From assembly GCA_021464245.1 (NCBI GenBank), contig JADCRB010000114.1, positions 620,001 to 684,000 of the forward strand: 64,000 bases of DNA, in the 5' to 3' direction. The translations under genes were made by a program, and so were the position numbers. Each line of letters begins with the position of its first letter. Within the stretch, counting starts at the first letter, position 1. Positions 11,901 through 23,990 of this stretch are shown here, piece after piece. The notes beneath the pieces are model-generated. The model did no database searches. It was not told the origin of the DNA and saw nothing but the letters and a program-made list of their open reading frames with translations. This stretch comes from Carallia brachiata (lineage: Eukaryota; Streptophyta; Magnoliopsida; Malpighiales; Rhizophoraceae).

Positions 11901-14900
11901 ACAATAGACAGGCTTGTGCGGTGGACCTAGAATTTGGCTTTTTCATGGCTTGACAGTACTTCTCAAAACATAGAGGTTAAATTACTATTCGACATTCATC
12001 TGAAAAAAGGAAAACACATCATGTTACCTGAAAGACAACCTTTCCAAAGCAACAATAACAAAAAATTTAACAGCATCACTATGATGGCCCAGGAGCCGCA
12101 CTAAATGCTTAACTGCTCCAGCTTCTTAAATGAATTTCGCATATCTCCATTGATAGATGCATCGGCAATGGCTTCTGCAGCTCTTGATATGGCAGTCTCA
12201 TCGTCAAGTTCAAGAATCAAAACTAACCGAGCCACACCATCTACCCACGGCAAAAGTGTAAATTGTCGTTTAGTAGATGCTGTAGATTTTTCATCTGAAT
12301 CTGATTTTGCATCTTCCACTTCTATGGCTCCAGAACGAGCAAGAAATTGCTGCTTAGACCTTCCAATTATAGCTTTCATCTTGGATTCCTCTACGCTTGC
12401 ATCGTTGACATCAATGTTTAATCCAAGAAGTAGTTCAGAAGCACCAAACCTTGAAGGAATTTTAGATGTCCGTTCAATTTCGTACCATCCGGAAAACTAG
12501 GCCATGAATGCAGAGCACGAGCTAGTGACCTATAAGCAGCTGCACCAACCAATGGCACAGGAACCAAACCTTCCTCTATGATAAGAATTTTATAATACTC
12601 ATTCTTGGCTAATTCCACCAAAGCATTTCTTGCTTCCTTTCGAATGACTTTATGCTGTTCTTCAATTTCAGTTTTTAGGAATGTTGCCTATAGTAAATAC
12701 CAAAGAAGATTAGACTTTTAGGAGTGGGAAAAGGCAAGCATCAAGTGAAAGAGCAGACTAAAATTTCAAAAAAAATTTATAAGGTCAAACAATGCATCAT
12801 ATTAAGCTTTATAAACATGATTTCTTGGCAATTCCTCCTGAGACGAAAACATAACAGAAATCAGCCAATTTGGGACTCCATCATCAAACTAAGCTTTGAA
12901 GAGAGTAATCTCTCATTTGGTCAGGTGAACAAGTCTAGAAGGAACCATCATGAGCAAAAAAAATAAATAAATAATAAATTTGGAGAAAATGAGCTCACTA
13001 TATAAAATGTTTTCCCCCAGGAAAGGTCACGAGAGGGTCCTAAGAATGACATAATGATGCATTTATTCTTTTTGTGAGGGAACATTTACAGCTACATCCT
13101 ATTGAAAACAACTTTTACTCACTCAAGATGACTTGTAACATACTCCATTTGCTTCAGAGAACTACAAGCCAGACAAACTTTGTAGACTGAACAAGAAACA
13201 TTCAGTTATAGACAAACAAGACAGGACAAGTGCCTAAAACCAATTATGGCCATGAATTCGTACGTGTACAAGTAGATATATTTGGTATTTAAAACGCAAA
13301 GTACTTTAGATCCACTATTTTAATTAATTGCAACTTCAATTAATCCTGGCCACTTTAGCATGTGAAGGAATTCTCACCAACTTAGGAATAACACCAGCTT
13401 CGACCATGATACTGTGGTTGGAATGCGTCAATGCCAAATTTGCCAAGACCCCTCCAGCTGCTTCCTTCACTTTAATTTCTTCTTCCTCCAGGGACTTAAC
13501 AAGTAAGGGCAAAATGTCGCTGTTTGCAATTTTCACTCTGTGCTTCTCCTCTATGGACAAATTCCACAATGTACATATACTTTGCTCCTTTACCTGAAGA
13601 ATGTAATCAAACGTTAACAGAATGTTCGAAAAATAAGATGCAGAAGTCGAGAATCTTACATGATTATAAACGTTCCTATACCTCAGAAGTCAAGGATTTT
13701 TCGCTAAGCAAACTGGTTATCTCTTCTATCGCTCCACTTTCTGCTACCACATCCCTGTATAGATCAATCGAAGATATGGATCGTAGAAGACCTGCAGCTG
13801 CTTCACATGCAGAATCTAAGTCTGACTTAAGAAGATTTATGGTGAGATTGATGCATCCCTGAAACTGCATGATGTTATCAACGCACTTCTTTCCTCCTAA
13901 AGAATACTTCCATAGTGCCACAATGGCCTGTTCTCTATCTAGCAGATCATTGTCCAACCCAAGCATCCGAACAAACAAGGCCACATAACTGTCACCAAAA
14001 GCAGACGAGCTTTGATTTTCTTTCTCAATATTCTGACATAAAGGAGACAACTTTGTCAATTTGTGTCAATGGTTAAGCATTAGTTGTCCCCGTTAAATAA
14101 AGCAAGTCAGGCATAAGCATATAACGACTCAAACAAACACTAAGACATATCTTAACATTGCATGAAGAACACAAATTTCGAGAAATAAGAGTGCTAAAAT
14201 ATATGAATGAAGGTAATTACTAAAACAATACAGAATCCAATTTTCGTCTTGCCAGTTCCTAGCACCGATGAAGGAGAAGGTTGCAGTAGATTAGCATGCA
14301 GCATAAAATTAGCCAAACTTTATGACAATACAGAATCCAATTTCCCCCCTTCAAATTTCTAGTTTGATAAAAGAACTAGGTAACAAAAATAAATCATCTT
14401 CATAATAAACAAATCAAAAGTGAAAAATAATGCTCTTCCAAGTTAAGATGCAGAGAAAATCAGACTTATGCCCTTCATTCATCAGAAGCAAGTGAACCCC
14501 AAAGTCTAGCCACACAAACCAACACCTTATGCCCATTAAATAAAATTCCTTTCAAATCAAGATAGCATTTTTCCACCAGCAAAATTAAGCAAAAATATAC
14601 AACAACACAAAAAAAAAAAGAAATAAAAGCTAATGAGAGCTTACACTAGACTTTTGTTGTGAAGTGGCACCACCACCATCATATTGGAGACCCTTGTGAA
14701 CACTGTAGGTAAAGATACTGACTTGGGCTTGAAGAAGATGGCATGATTGGTCTCTAAATGTAAAAGGGTGTTGCCCAAAGAAGAAGAAGAGACTGATGGC
14801 CTTCTTCTTCTTCCTCTATGTTTTGTGGGTACAACAGTTGTGGAAGTAAGTTCAATGTGGGTGTTCAGAGGAACACGGTGCAGATTAACAGGCTTGAGAT

Positions 14901-14931
14901 TGAACTGAGCTATTGGGATTGTTGAAGCCAT
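8907..14931 (-). CDS. Armadillo-repeat protein, plastid-targeted candidate (three frame breaks)
   Basis: A nine-exon gene reads on the minus strand: 14931-14645, 14032-13682, 13593-13378, 12687-12028, 11443-11347, 11236-11183, 11101-10983, 10687-10497 and 9544-8907. All introns are GT..AG and the phases join. The product is about 870 residues. A basic, Ser/Thr-rich N-terminus that resembles a transit peptide precedes repeated ARM helices (for example VKEAAGGVLANLAL and EAALSILYNLSMDEENH), and it ends in LHLLRALPT. From memory it is the ortholog of Arabidopsis At1g23180, an ARM-superfamily protein of unsettled function; ARM repeats usually form protein-binding scaffolds. Exon 1 is 2 bases too long near 14681-14685. 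Exon 4 lacks one base near 12481 and one near 12125, and restoring these makes all exon phases agree. The other exons are clean, so I judge the gene intact with sequence errors. It is divergent to NDHL, 2.8 kb away. Confidence 0.92.
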
Positions 14932-17730
14932 GATTTTTTGGATAGGAAAATGAGGGAAATGCTTCAATTTAAAGAGGGTTTTTGAGGTTTTGTTTTGTCT
15001 TGACAAGGGAAGGTTTGGGTGTATTTTGTTTAGATTCTGCTGTTTGGGCCAAGAATTTCAGTTTGGTCATCTCAAAAATTGGAAATCCAAATTTGTGATT
15101 AATTTTGATTAATTGGAAATCCCATTTCATTTCATTTATTCAAAACTAATTAATTGGTTGAAAAAATTAATAATAAATAATAATAATTTAGCAAAATTTA
15201 TTTTTATACATAATAAAATATTATTAAAATAAAAATTATATATATATAAAATAATAACTTAGCTTTAGTTTGACTAATTACATATTTCCAAAATTGAAAA
15301 ATGTAAATAAACTAGATTCGGTTTATATTGACCAATTTAACTAGTTTTAAAATTCAATTTGATTAACAAAAATTTTAATTTAATTCAGTCAATAAAAAAT
15401 TTTTAAATTTTTTTAATACCCACAAGATATCTATAAAAGTGCACCATTGGATTTAAATCAAAAAATTCAACATAACTGATAAAATTAAAATTGTTTTTAT
15501 TTTTGTCTATTAGAAATTTTGGTCATGATGAGTCCGAGCTGTGAAAATTTTACATTATTCATTTTTCTATTTATGAAATAGTTACCATATTTTTGGTTTT
15601 TTCTTTGCTCTATTTGTCCTGATGAGTCTGAGATTTTTTTTTAACCATTAAAAAAATATGTATGATGGATATATCGATTATTGTACGTTGATATCTTTAT
15701 TCAACTTAATAACAGTATTAACAAGTTGGTAGCTCAATATCAAACCTCAGCATAAATCTCATTCAATTTAAAAATAAACGATAGTAAAAAAAAATTTAAA
15801 TTTAAATCAAATAAAGAAAACACCAAATTACTATTAAGTTAGACTTGTATAGTGCTCTTGATATCTATTATTAGCCTCTTACTTGGGTTTTTTTTTTTTT
15901 TTTCTTTTTTTACAAGAAAAAGTAATATTCTGTTGGAAACTAGTCTATAAAGAATAGCACCCTATTCCCGTCGTCATTAAGAAGAGGATCCAGCTTCACT
16001 AGTGGAAGAGCGAGTATCGTCCATTGCATCAATTGCACCGAGTTTAGCCAAGAATTCAGCGTATGAATTACCTTTTCGTAAGACATGTTATAGTTGAAGA
16101 CTCCAACTTCAATCATAAAAAGATTTTATGTCATTTAACAAGAATATGAGCTGCATCATAATTGGAAGAGATCAAGTACGAAAAACAAATAAATAGGCTT
16201 TGGTCCAATGAAGATAACAAAAAGTGATAACTTTGCATTTTCTACTAATTTTACTTTACCTAACCATATATTCAGTAAATTTAAAAGAAAAAAAAAAAAA
16301 AAAAAAAAAGCGAGTACAACCCCAACTAATATAGTGAGGGACTGGTTTCCAAAGAGCAACAATCAACCAAACGGTCTAACAATGGGGATTTTTTTTCTTT
16401 CCCATCAGGAAAACTGTGGGGCATTAGAATTCATACTTAAAAATGGAAATTAAATTAAAATTCTTAAAAAATAGAAATTAAATTAAAATTTTTAACTATC
16501 AAAATATCTCTTAAAAAGAAAGGAAAATTTTCACTAAAGCATACTTATTGTTAATTGGGATTACAATTTATGATTTCAAGTAAACTCATTCATGTTTGTG
16601 TAACATTTTGATTATTCATTTTGAAAAAAATCACATGTATGTTTTTTTTTTTCAAAACATTCCAAATTCTTCATAATTAATTAGTTAAATGTTAACAAAT
16701 AGAGAAAAAAGCGAGTACACAAATATTACAATATACTCTAAAAAGGGCAAAGAGCCCCTGGTGACAGACAAGCCACCAGTATTCCCTGGGCTAGGGGACA
16801 TGTATAGTCCATAGAAAGGCAAGGGCTAAGGCCGGATAAGTAATAAAAAAAGTTTTCTTTTTAATTTTTTTAATTAAATTATATATCTTTTAAGTATTTT
16901 AAATCAATCTTGTACCTTTTACTTTTATTTCAATTAAGTATTAATTTAAATAAAATTGTGGTTAACACGTTAAATAATCTATTGACTAACAAAAATATGG
17001 TTTGAATAAAACATAAATACTAAATACTTGAAAAAAACATCCCCAAATACAACCCTTACCATTAAAGTTGGCTCAGGAAATAAATTGAGGAAAATAAATA
17101 CTCCAAGAATAATGTCCAACAAAAACAAAAAATCACCTCAATTTGTCGTTGTTACTGTACTTAGATAGAAGAAAAAAAATGGAAAGTAGAGAGAGAGGTT
17201 TTGAGATCCGACTATTTTTTATTTTGTCAAAATTCAGAGACTTCTTGAATTGGGTCTTTGGAGCAATTTTTTTTTTGGGTATTTGGTGTTTTCCTTTTCA
17301 AAACATATTTTCGTTAGTCAATAGGCTTGTTAACTTATTGATTGTAATTTTATTTAAATTAGTATTTAATTGAAATGAATTTAAAAGGTATAGGACTGAT
17401 TTGAAATATTTAAAAGGTATAAGATTTAATTAAAAAAATTAAAAAAAATTTAAAATTTTTTTAATACTTATCCCGGCTAAGGCCTAAGGATCCCATCACT
17501 CAACTCAGATAATTTGATTCAACAGTGAACTTTTTTTTGTGGCCTTAAATCTGCTAAACATTTTAAGTTCATTTTAGCTTTTTTTTTTTTTTCCTCTTTC
17601 CTTTTTTTCCTTTGCTTCCCATTTGCCTATCTTTCCCTGCGTTGGATGGATGCCCCATGCATTCTATGCCATTAAACTTGAGTTCTAAAAAAGGGAAGAT
17701 AAACAAACACAAATAGAGTCTCTCTCTAAC
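14932..17730. other. Divergent intergenic region between ARM and NDHL
   Basis: This holds the promoters of two divergently read genes. It is AT-rich, with A/T homopolymers near 15889-15911 and 16287-16309 and a 642-bp foldback element at 16833-17474. I see no gene. The small open frames at 16156-16453 overlap a homopolymer and are not supported. Confidence 0.55.
16833..17474. mobile_element. Mutator-like non-autonomous foldback element
   Basis: This 642-bp segment has terminal inverted repeats of about 185 bases. The left arm begins CGGATAAGTAATAAAAAAAG and the right arm, read on the minus strand, begins GGGATAAGTATTAAAAAAA. The pairing runs inward past the shared block CTATTGACTAACRAAAATATG. 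A perfect 9-bp direct repeat GGCTAAGGC flanks it at 16824-16832 and 17475-17483. Long inverted ends plus a 9-bp duplication are the usual signature of Mutator-like elements. The roughly 270-base centre has no transposase, so it depends on an element elsewhere. It lies 250 bp upstream of the NDHL start codon and could influence that promoter. Confidence 0.85.
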
Positions 17731-18388
17731 ATGAGCTACTCCTTCAGCTTCCACATCCCCAAGGCTCTGCCTTCTGTTTCTCCCCACCTTAGAAAAACCC
17801 CTCTCCATCCTACTTCTAACTGTCAAATAAAGCCCTTGGACCTGGAATCCACCTCTAACACTAACCATAAACAGCTCTGCCATAAGAACAGATTCTGTAT
17901 TAAGGTTCACCATTTTTTTCTCTTCTTTTTATTTATGGCTTTGAGAAGTTGCTTTGGTAATGATTCATATTTGCACAAATACCCTAATTGACCTTGTGTT
18001 CACAGGAGAAAGTTACAAGCACAAGCAGAAAGGCCGAAGATTTCAATGATGTAAAGATGTCCAGCTTGGCAATTCAACTTGCTGCAGTTTTGGCCACTGT
18101 AATCAGCTTTGTAATTGGTTTTCTATGGTCTTCAATGTCCACCACAAAATCCCTTTTTATTTTTTTTAATGTTCATTTACCATGAATTCTTATTGATGTT
18201 TCTTGCCAATAATCCCATCAGTTTGAGCAGCCAGCATTTGCAATTACTGGAGTCAATAATGAGGAAGATTTGTCTTGGATTCTGATACAATCAGCGATTG
18301 CTGGCTTTGTTTACTTCATTATAATGCCAGTTAGTGAATCTCTAATCTGCCATTTTGTCTTTGTCTTCCCTGCTATTAATCACCACTG

Positions 18389-18419
<31 letters not shown>

Positions 18420-19136
18420 TTTGGTTTTCTTTTAACTTCTTTTTTTTTTTTTCATTTTATCAAATATGTCCTTATTGTGGTCATATGTGGCAGCCCATCA
18501 TCATGAACTGGCTTAGGATAAGATGGTACAGGAGAAATCTACTTGAGATGTACTTGCAGTTCATGTTTGTCTTCATGTTCTTTCCAGGGTAAGTTGCCTT
18601 CCCTTTTTTTAGTGTTAACAATTTATCCCATCATATGCAAGTGATGAAGCATACTTGGCATAAATATGACAGCTGAACCACTAAGTGATATCTACCCAAT
18701 ATGGGCATTTTTTCTCCATTTTCATATCCCTCATTCATCTTTTTTAGGATTAGAATTTGAGGGACATGATGTTATTATTTCTGATACATAAGAATTAGTC
18801 TATATTTCTAGCTATGACTTTGATGTAGAAAAACCAAAGTTTATGACCTTTGATTTTTTTATTGAATGTTTGTAATGTTTCTTATTATCTCAATTAAAAA
18901 AAAAAAGGGGGGAAAAATTTCTTGCTTTGCCATAAAGTCCACGAATAGTTGAGTTCTTAACATATACATGCATATCCCTAACGTGCAGGGTATTACTTTG
19001 GGCACCATTCCTGAACTTCAGGAAATTTCCGAGGGATCCAAATATGAAGTATCCATGGTCTACTCCTGAAAGTCCTTCGGAAATCAAAAATGGATTTCTC
19101 AAGTACCCTTTTGCTACACCTGAAGATTATGAATAA
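17731..19136 (+). CDS. NDHL: NAD(P)H-quinone oxidoreductase subunit L, chloroplastic
   Basis: The product is a nuclear-encoded subunit of the thylakoid NDH complex, which carries electrons around photosystem I in cyclic flow. Five exons, 17731-17904, 18006-18098, 18222-18329, 18494-18588 and 18989-19136, all with GT..AG borders and matching phases, give 205 residues. The first roughly 80 residues are Ser/Thr-rich and basic, as in a chloroplast transit peptide. The conserved core has two membrane segments (residues about 104-125 and 145-165), the block IIMNWLRIRWYRRNLLEMYL between them, then WAPFLNFRKFPRDP and the C-terminal LKYPFATPEDYE. This matches Arabidopsis At1g70760 (CRR23/NDHL). The start at 17731 is the first ATG of the exon and gives the transit peptide. 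The gene is intact, unlike several neighbours. The long T tract in intron 3 (18399-18418) is probably harmless. Confidence 0.95.
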
Positions 19137-22100
19137 CGAGGACCCATTTTAGGTAGAATAGTAATTGAGACTTCCATCTAAAAAAATCTAGGATTCGATT
19201 TACAGTTCTCTTACCCACTATTCTCTTTTTTCATGATAATAGATTATCTCTCTTAATACGAAAAAAAAAAAAAAAAAAGATTGCGATTGACAATCGCTTA
19301 AAAACTTCTTCTGTAATTGTGGCCCTTGTAGTGTTATGGACTTATGTCAATACAAAATGGGGTCCAAGTCCAACTCCAATAAACCTTAAGCTCCAAAATG
19401 TTGTAAGCTGGTCTGAATCTATGTAATTTGAATATTTGTTAGAATCATCCACAAGATAAGAGAAACTGACCATAAAAAAGAAAATGGAATATTTTTATGC
19501 ACATTCATCTTCTATTGCCATATGTTTTTCTTGGCTAATGTCGTAACAAATGGCACCAGAATATAGGAATGGAAATTTCGATTGTGAATTTTTTTTGTAT
19601 TTCTGTCTCTAAGCTAATTTCAGAAAGGCTTCTGGAATAATCATACCTGTAATTTTTGGGGGAAATTTTGTGATAAATGGTTGCAAAATATGATGGATTA
19701 TCATTGTTATGTTTTTGATTTCGATATCATACATGCTGATTGATACAGTGTGGAAGCTGTATCATTTTGAGTGATATCATTTTCTTTTCGCTACAATTTT
19801 TCTGAAAAATTGCGCAACTTTAACTTGTTGAAGCAAAAGTCAAGCATTGGTCAAGTGGGTTTCTCACTCATAGAAACATCAGTCAAATCTCAAATAATTT
19901 GTAATTATGAGTTCATGGAAACAATTTTTTTTTTTTTTTTGGAAGGAGGGTTAAACTCATATAAAGAATAAATGAGTAAAGTGAGAGCTGTTTAAAAATT
20001 GACTAATTCACTAAAAATCGACTAATCCAACCTGCATGTATCCGCATCCGCTTAAACTATCGGAGTCTGAATTCATTACGATTTTTAAAATTCTCAATCC
20101 GTTATGGACAGATTGGGTGCGAATTGGAGTCAGCAATCCGCTCAATCTGACCTAATTTGCATATATATATATAGATATATGTATAAAATAAAACTCCCTT
20201 AATACCAAACGCACCGTAGCCTTTAAGGGCCATAGCCCCTTAATGCGAAGCCACCCCCCTTAGGACCTTGATGTTGATGTTGCTTCAAAGCCTTCCAAAC
20301 TTGTGTTCTATTCGCAAAGCCACTGAGTATCCACCTTAACGCAAACCCTACCTATTTTGTCGTGTCGCCACCTCTTCTTTGCCACCCAACTCTTTTTGTC
20401 GTTTCGTGTTTCTGCCTATCTTGCCCTTCAAGTCCTCCCTAGTAACTCTCTCTCTCTCTAATAATGTCTAGTGATTTCAATTTCTAGGTTTTTGTTTCAC
20501 TTTTTAGTCATATGATTGTTAGTTTCTTTTCTTTTTTTTTTTCTTATTTTCTTTTAATTTCACTGCTGTGTTGGTTCATTTTCTTTTAATTTAGCTTTTC
20601 TGTTTATTTTCATAATCGAGCATATGTCCTTGAGATTGCTGTTCATTTTATTTTCGAGCATTCCTTCTCTTTTTCTGTTTCTTTAATATCAAACAAGCTA
20701 AAAACAGAACTTTTGGTGTTAAAATTATCTTTGATGTTGAATTCTGTAAATTTGTTAATTGAAGAAGGGGATTTTTGGGGTTCTAAATAATCTTTAGTGT
20801 TCAATTATTTATTTGCTTGAAAATAAAATGGAGTTAAGATGCAATGTTAATTGTTAAACAATTTAGTTAATGAAATAAAAACTATAATATTGATTTTGTT
20901 TTTCTAACCACAGACTATTCTTGAAACCTATGCTTTGTGAGATGGGCTCAAATTTAGAACAATTCTTTTTCAAGCCTTCAAGTACTTGGAGTTTGCCATT
21001 GATATCTAGGACATGGGAGACTCAGGGCTATCAAGATGGCTCATTGTTTGGTTGGTAATTAGTTATTTAACATTGTTTGATTGAGTGATCCTTACTTTGT
21101 GCTTCTCATTCCCACTCTGTATTTTTGTTGATTGTTGATGATGGCACTCCTAAGAATTAAGATTGTCATGGCCTATCGTGATATGTTAAGCTTTCCATTT
21201 CAATATTCCTACTCTGCTTCTTGTTGGAGGTGGACCCCAATTATAATGATCTTGAATGATCGGATTATGATTGGTTTATATTACAATTATGATATAATAA
21301 TGTCTTTTAGTTTTAACTTCTGACTTAACCAGTAGATCCAAGAGCAGTATGTGCCACAGTAAAGCATTGAAAGGTGTTGATGATGATCCAGAGTTGAGGC
21401 ACAAGAAAATTTTGACTTGGAAGTAGACCACAGACAAGTGGAGTCACTAAAATTCACCAGTCCTCTTCTTTATCCAGCAGAATGTTTTGAAATTCTAAAG
21501 ACCGGAATGGGAGGCACTGGTTCAGAATGAATGGTCATCCTCTGAGGGTTCAAAGAAGATCTATCAACAGAATAATTTTGTTTTTTTTTATATAGCCCCT
21601 AATTTGCCAAAACCGATCTAGCGGATTGGATAGAATAATGGATTGAGTATGGATGAAGAATCGTTCAATTCGCCATCGACGGATTGGATACGGATGTAAG
21701 TCAAAACCGACCTAGTTCGATCCACGAACACCCTTAATAAGCTGTAGTGGGAATTGAACTCCTAACTATATCTTTAATTAATAAGATCGGTGGCTACTTA
21801 ACTAATGTTTCAATATATTTTTTTAATTTTTACATTATAACCTAATGCTTCAATTGTCAAAGTACAAAAAGTTAAAGATATCTAACCTTAATTGATATAA
21901 TTTGGGGTAAATAGTTGAATTAGTAGTTGCCATTTTTATTTATTTTTTAGTAATAATAATATATTTATAATCTTATACTATGTAAAGTTATTTATTAATT
22001 ATTTTTTTATTTTAAATAGACTCAATTAATATATAATATAAAATTATGATTAAATTATATTCATAAAAAAGTAATCAACTTAAAAATGTTTGTTGAATTT

Positions 22101-22706
22101 CAATAGCATCAATGTATTATCAAATCTTAAAATTTACGGATAAAAAAAAGATTAAAAGGAACTTGAGAGATTACAAGCATTTTAAAATATACCCATTTTC
22201 CTTTTGGCAAAAAAATGGCAATGTTTTTGGAACTCAAAAGATAAAAACAAAAAGTCAACCTAGTTCTTTAGAAAGTTACAGAGTGAGATGGACACTAACC
22301 CAAGTGTTCTCCTCAACTATCAGGCAAATATTCGAATTGCTGCCTGATCTACCCTTTTAGTTTTTTTGTAGGTTCACTTAGTCACTCTTGCAGACAGATA
22401 AAAAAAAAAAACAAACTGATAAATTGAAAATGTAAAAAAGGAGAGAAAGGAGAAAAAAGAGCAGTGTTAACAACCAGTAACCACGCGCTTGCATTGCATT
22501 TTTAGATAGAGTCATGCTATAGAACATTCCTAACCACACATTTTCCTTCATTTTTTTATTTTTGGAACTTTGTGACTTGTATTCCTCTCTTCTGCTAATC
22601 TTTCTTTGATGCCCTGCAAGCTCACGTTAACCTTTTCTTCTATGCTAACAGCAATATGTTGAACTAATCCAGTCTATGCCAACCTAGAAGATTAGGAAAA
22701 CAAAGG
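19137..22706. other. Spacer between NDHL and DVR
   Basis: No gene is seen. The start probably includes NDHL's 3' untranslated region. A block at about 19980-21740 looks like a decayed transposable element (listed separately). The rest is AT-rich, and 22440-22706 is presumably the DVR promoter and 5' leader. Confidence 0.5.
19980..21740. mobile_element. Decayed transposon-like block with GGATTGGAT-type ends
   Basis: Both borders are rich in ATCCG/GGAT motifs. The left (20018-20165) carries GTATCCGCATCCGC and AATCCGCTCAATC; the right (21600-21735) carries GCGGATTGGATAG and GACGGATTGGATACGGATG in opposite orientation. The right terminus read inward is GGGTGTTCGTGGATCGAAC. Subterminal repeats of this kind are common in plant hAT-like elements, so that class is suggested. 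The inside has a pyrimidine-rich, leader-like part near 20380-20470 but no recognisable transposase. No target-site duplication was found, so the ends are approximate and the class is tentative. Confidence 0.4.
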
Positions 22707-23990
22707 ATGTCCCTTTGTTTGGCTTCCAGTGTTTCAAATCTCCATTTTCCCAGCTTTGAAAGCTATAAAGTTCGCTTCTTTTCTCAGTTCATCAATCCAA
22801 TTCAGGTGAATTCCCTCTGCTCTTCCTCCTATTCCTCACATTTTCCTTTAAATATATGGCAACCCTTCAATTTTAGTGGAAAAAGACTCAACCCCATTGC
22901 AGTTTCAAGAACAGTAACAGCAGCAGCAGCAGCAGCTGTTGTTGAAGCTTCCCAATCCTCATTTAGAAACAAGAATCCAAAAGATATTAACATTTTGGTG
23001 GTGGGTTCAACTGGGTATATTGGGAAATTTGTTGTTAAGGAGTTGGTTAATAGAGGGTTTAATATTATTGCCATTGCTAGAGAAAGGAGTGGGATAAGAG
23101 GTAAAAACAGTAAAGAAGAGACTTTGAATCAGTTGCAAGGAGCCAATGTGTTATTCTCTGATGTGACCCATTTGGACACATTGGAGAACTCGTTAGATAG
23201 TTTAGGTGTTGGAATTGATGTCATTGTTTCATGTCTTGCTAGCCGTACTGGGGGTGTAAAGGATTCGTGGAAGATTGATTATGAGGCAACAAAGAACAGC
23301 CTTGTTGCAGGTAGGAATTATGGGGCTAAGCATTTTGTGTTGCTTTCTGCTATTTGTGTGCAGAAGCCCCTTCTCGAATTCCAGCAAGCAAAGCTGAAAC
23401 TTGAAGCTGAATTGATGAGAGAAGCCGAAGAAGACAGTGAATTCACTTATAGCATTGTGCGTCCAACTGCATTCTTCAAGAGTTTAGGGGGTCAGGTTGA
23501 GCTGGTCAAAGATGGAAAGCCTTATGTCATGTTTGGGGATGGAAAGTTGTGTGCTTGTAAACCAATTAGTGAGCAGGATTTGGCTTCTTTTATGGCTGAT
23601 TGTGTGCTTGGCAAGGACAAGATCAATCAGCTCTTGCCAATTGGTGGACCTGGCAAGGCATTGACACCACTTGATCAAGGGGAGATGCTGTTTAGGCTAT
23701 TGGGGAAAGAACCAAACTTCCTGAAAGTGCCTATTGGAATAATGGATTTTGCCATTGGTGTCCTTGATTTCCTTGCCAACATCTTTCCCTCAATGGAGGA
23801 CGCGGCGGAGTTCGGGAAAATCGGCAAGTATTATGCAGCTGAGAGCATGCTGGTTTTGGATCCGGAGACTGGTGAGTATAGCCCTGAGAAGACCCCAAGT
23901 TATGGCAAGGACACGCTGGAAGAGTTCTTTGAAAGGGTGCTCCAAGAAGGGATGTCTGGACAAGAATTGGGGGAACAGTCCATCTTCTAA
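22707..23990 (+). CDS. DVR: Divinyl chlorophyllide a 8-vinyl-reductase, chloroplastic
   Basis: This enzyme uses NADPH to reduce the 8-vinyl group of divinyl chlorophyllide or protochlorophyllide to ethyl, the step that makes monovinyl chlorophylls. It acts in the chloroplast. The gene is intronless, 427 codons, and uninterrupted. The first roughly 80 residues are a Ser-rich transit peptide ending in a polyalanine run (residues 72-77, encoded by repeated GCA codons near 22918-22935). A Rossmann NAD(P) motif GSTGYIG is at residues 100-106, in an atypical short-chain dehydrogenase / NmrA-like fold. Family blocks include [20 protein letters not shown] and [20 protein letters not shown]. It matches Arabidopsis PCB2/DVR (At5g18660). 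The start at 22707 gives the expected transit peptide. The gene converges on the DUF2359 gene, with 1.17 kb between the stop codons. Confidence 0.97.
   Translation: MSLCLASSVSNLHFPSFESYKVRFFSQFINPIQVNSLCSSSYSSHFPLNIWQPFNFSGKRLNPIAVSRTVTAAAAAAVVEASQSSFRNKNPKDINILVVGSTGYIGKFVVKELVNRGFNIIAIARERSGIRGKNSKEETLNQLQGANVLFSDVTHLDTLENSLDSLGVGIDVIVSCLASRTGGVKDSWKIDYEATKNSLVAGRNYGAKHFVLLSAICVQKPLLEFQQAKLKLEAELMREAEEDSEFTYSIVRPTAFFKSLGGQVELVKDGKPYVMFGDGKLCACKPISEQDLASFMADCVLGKDKINQLLPIGGPGKALTPLDQGEMLFRLLGKEPNFLKVPIGIMDFAIGVLDFLANIFPSMEDAAEFGKIGKYYAAESMLVLDPETGEYSPEKTPSYGKDTLEEFFERVLQEGMSGQELGEQSIF

Noticed and set aside
12105..12500. 131-codon plus-strand frame
   Set aside because: Shadow of ARM exon 4 on the opposite strand.
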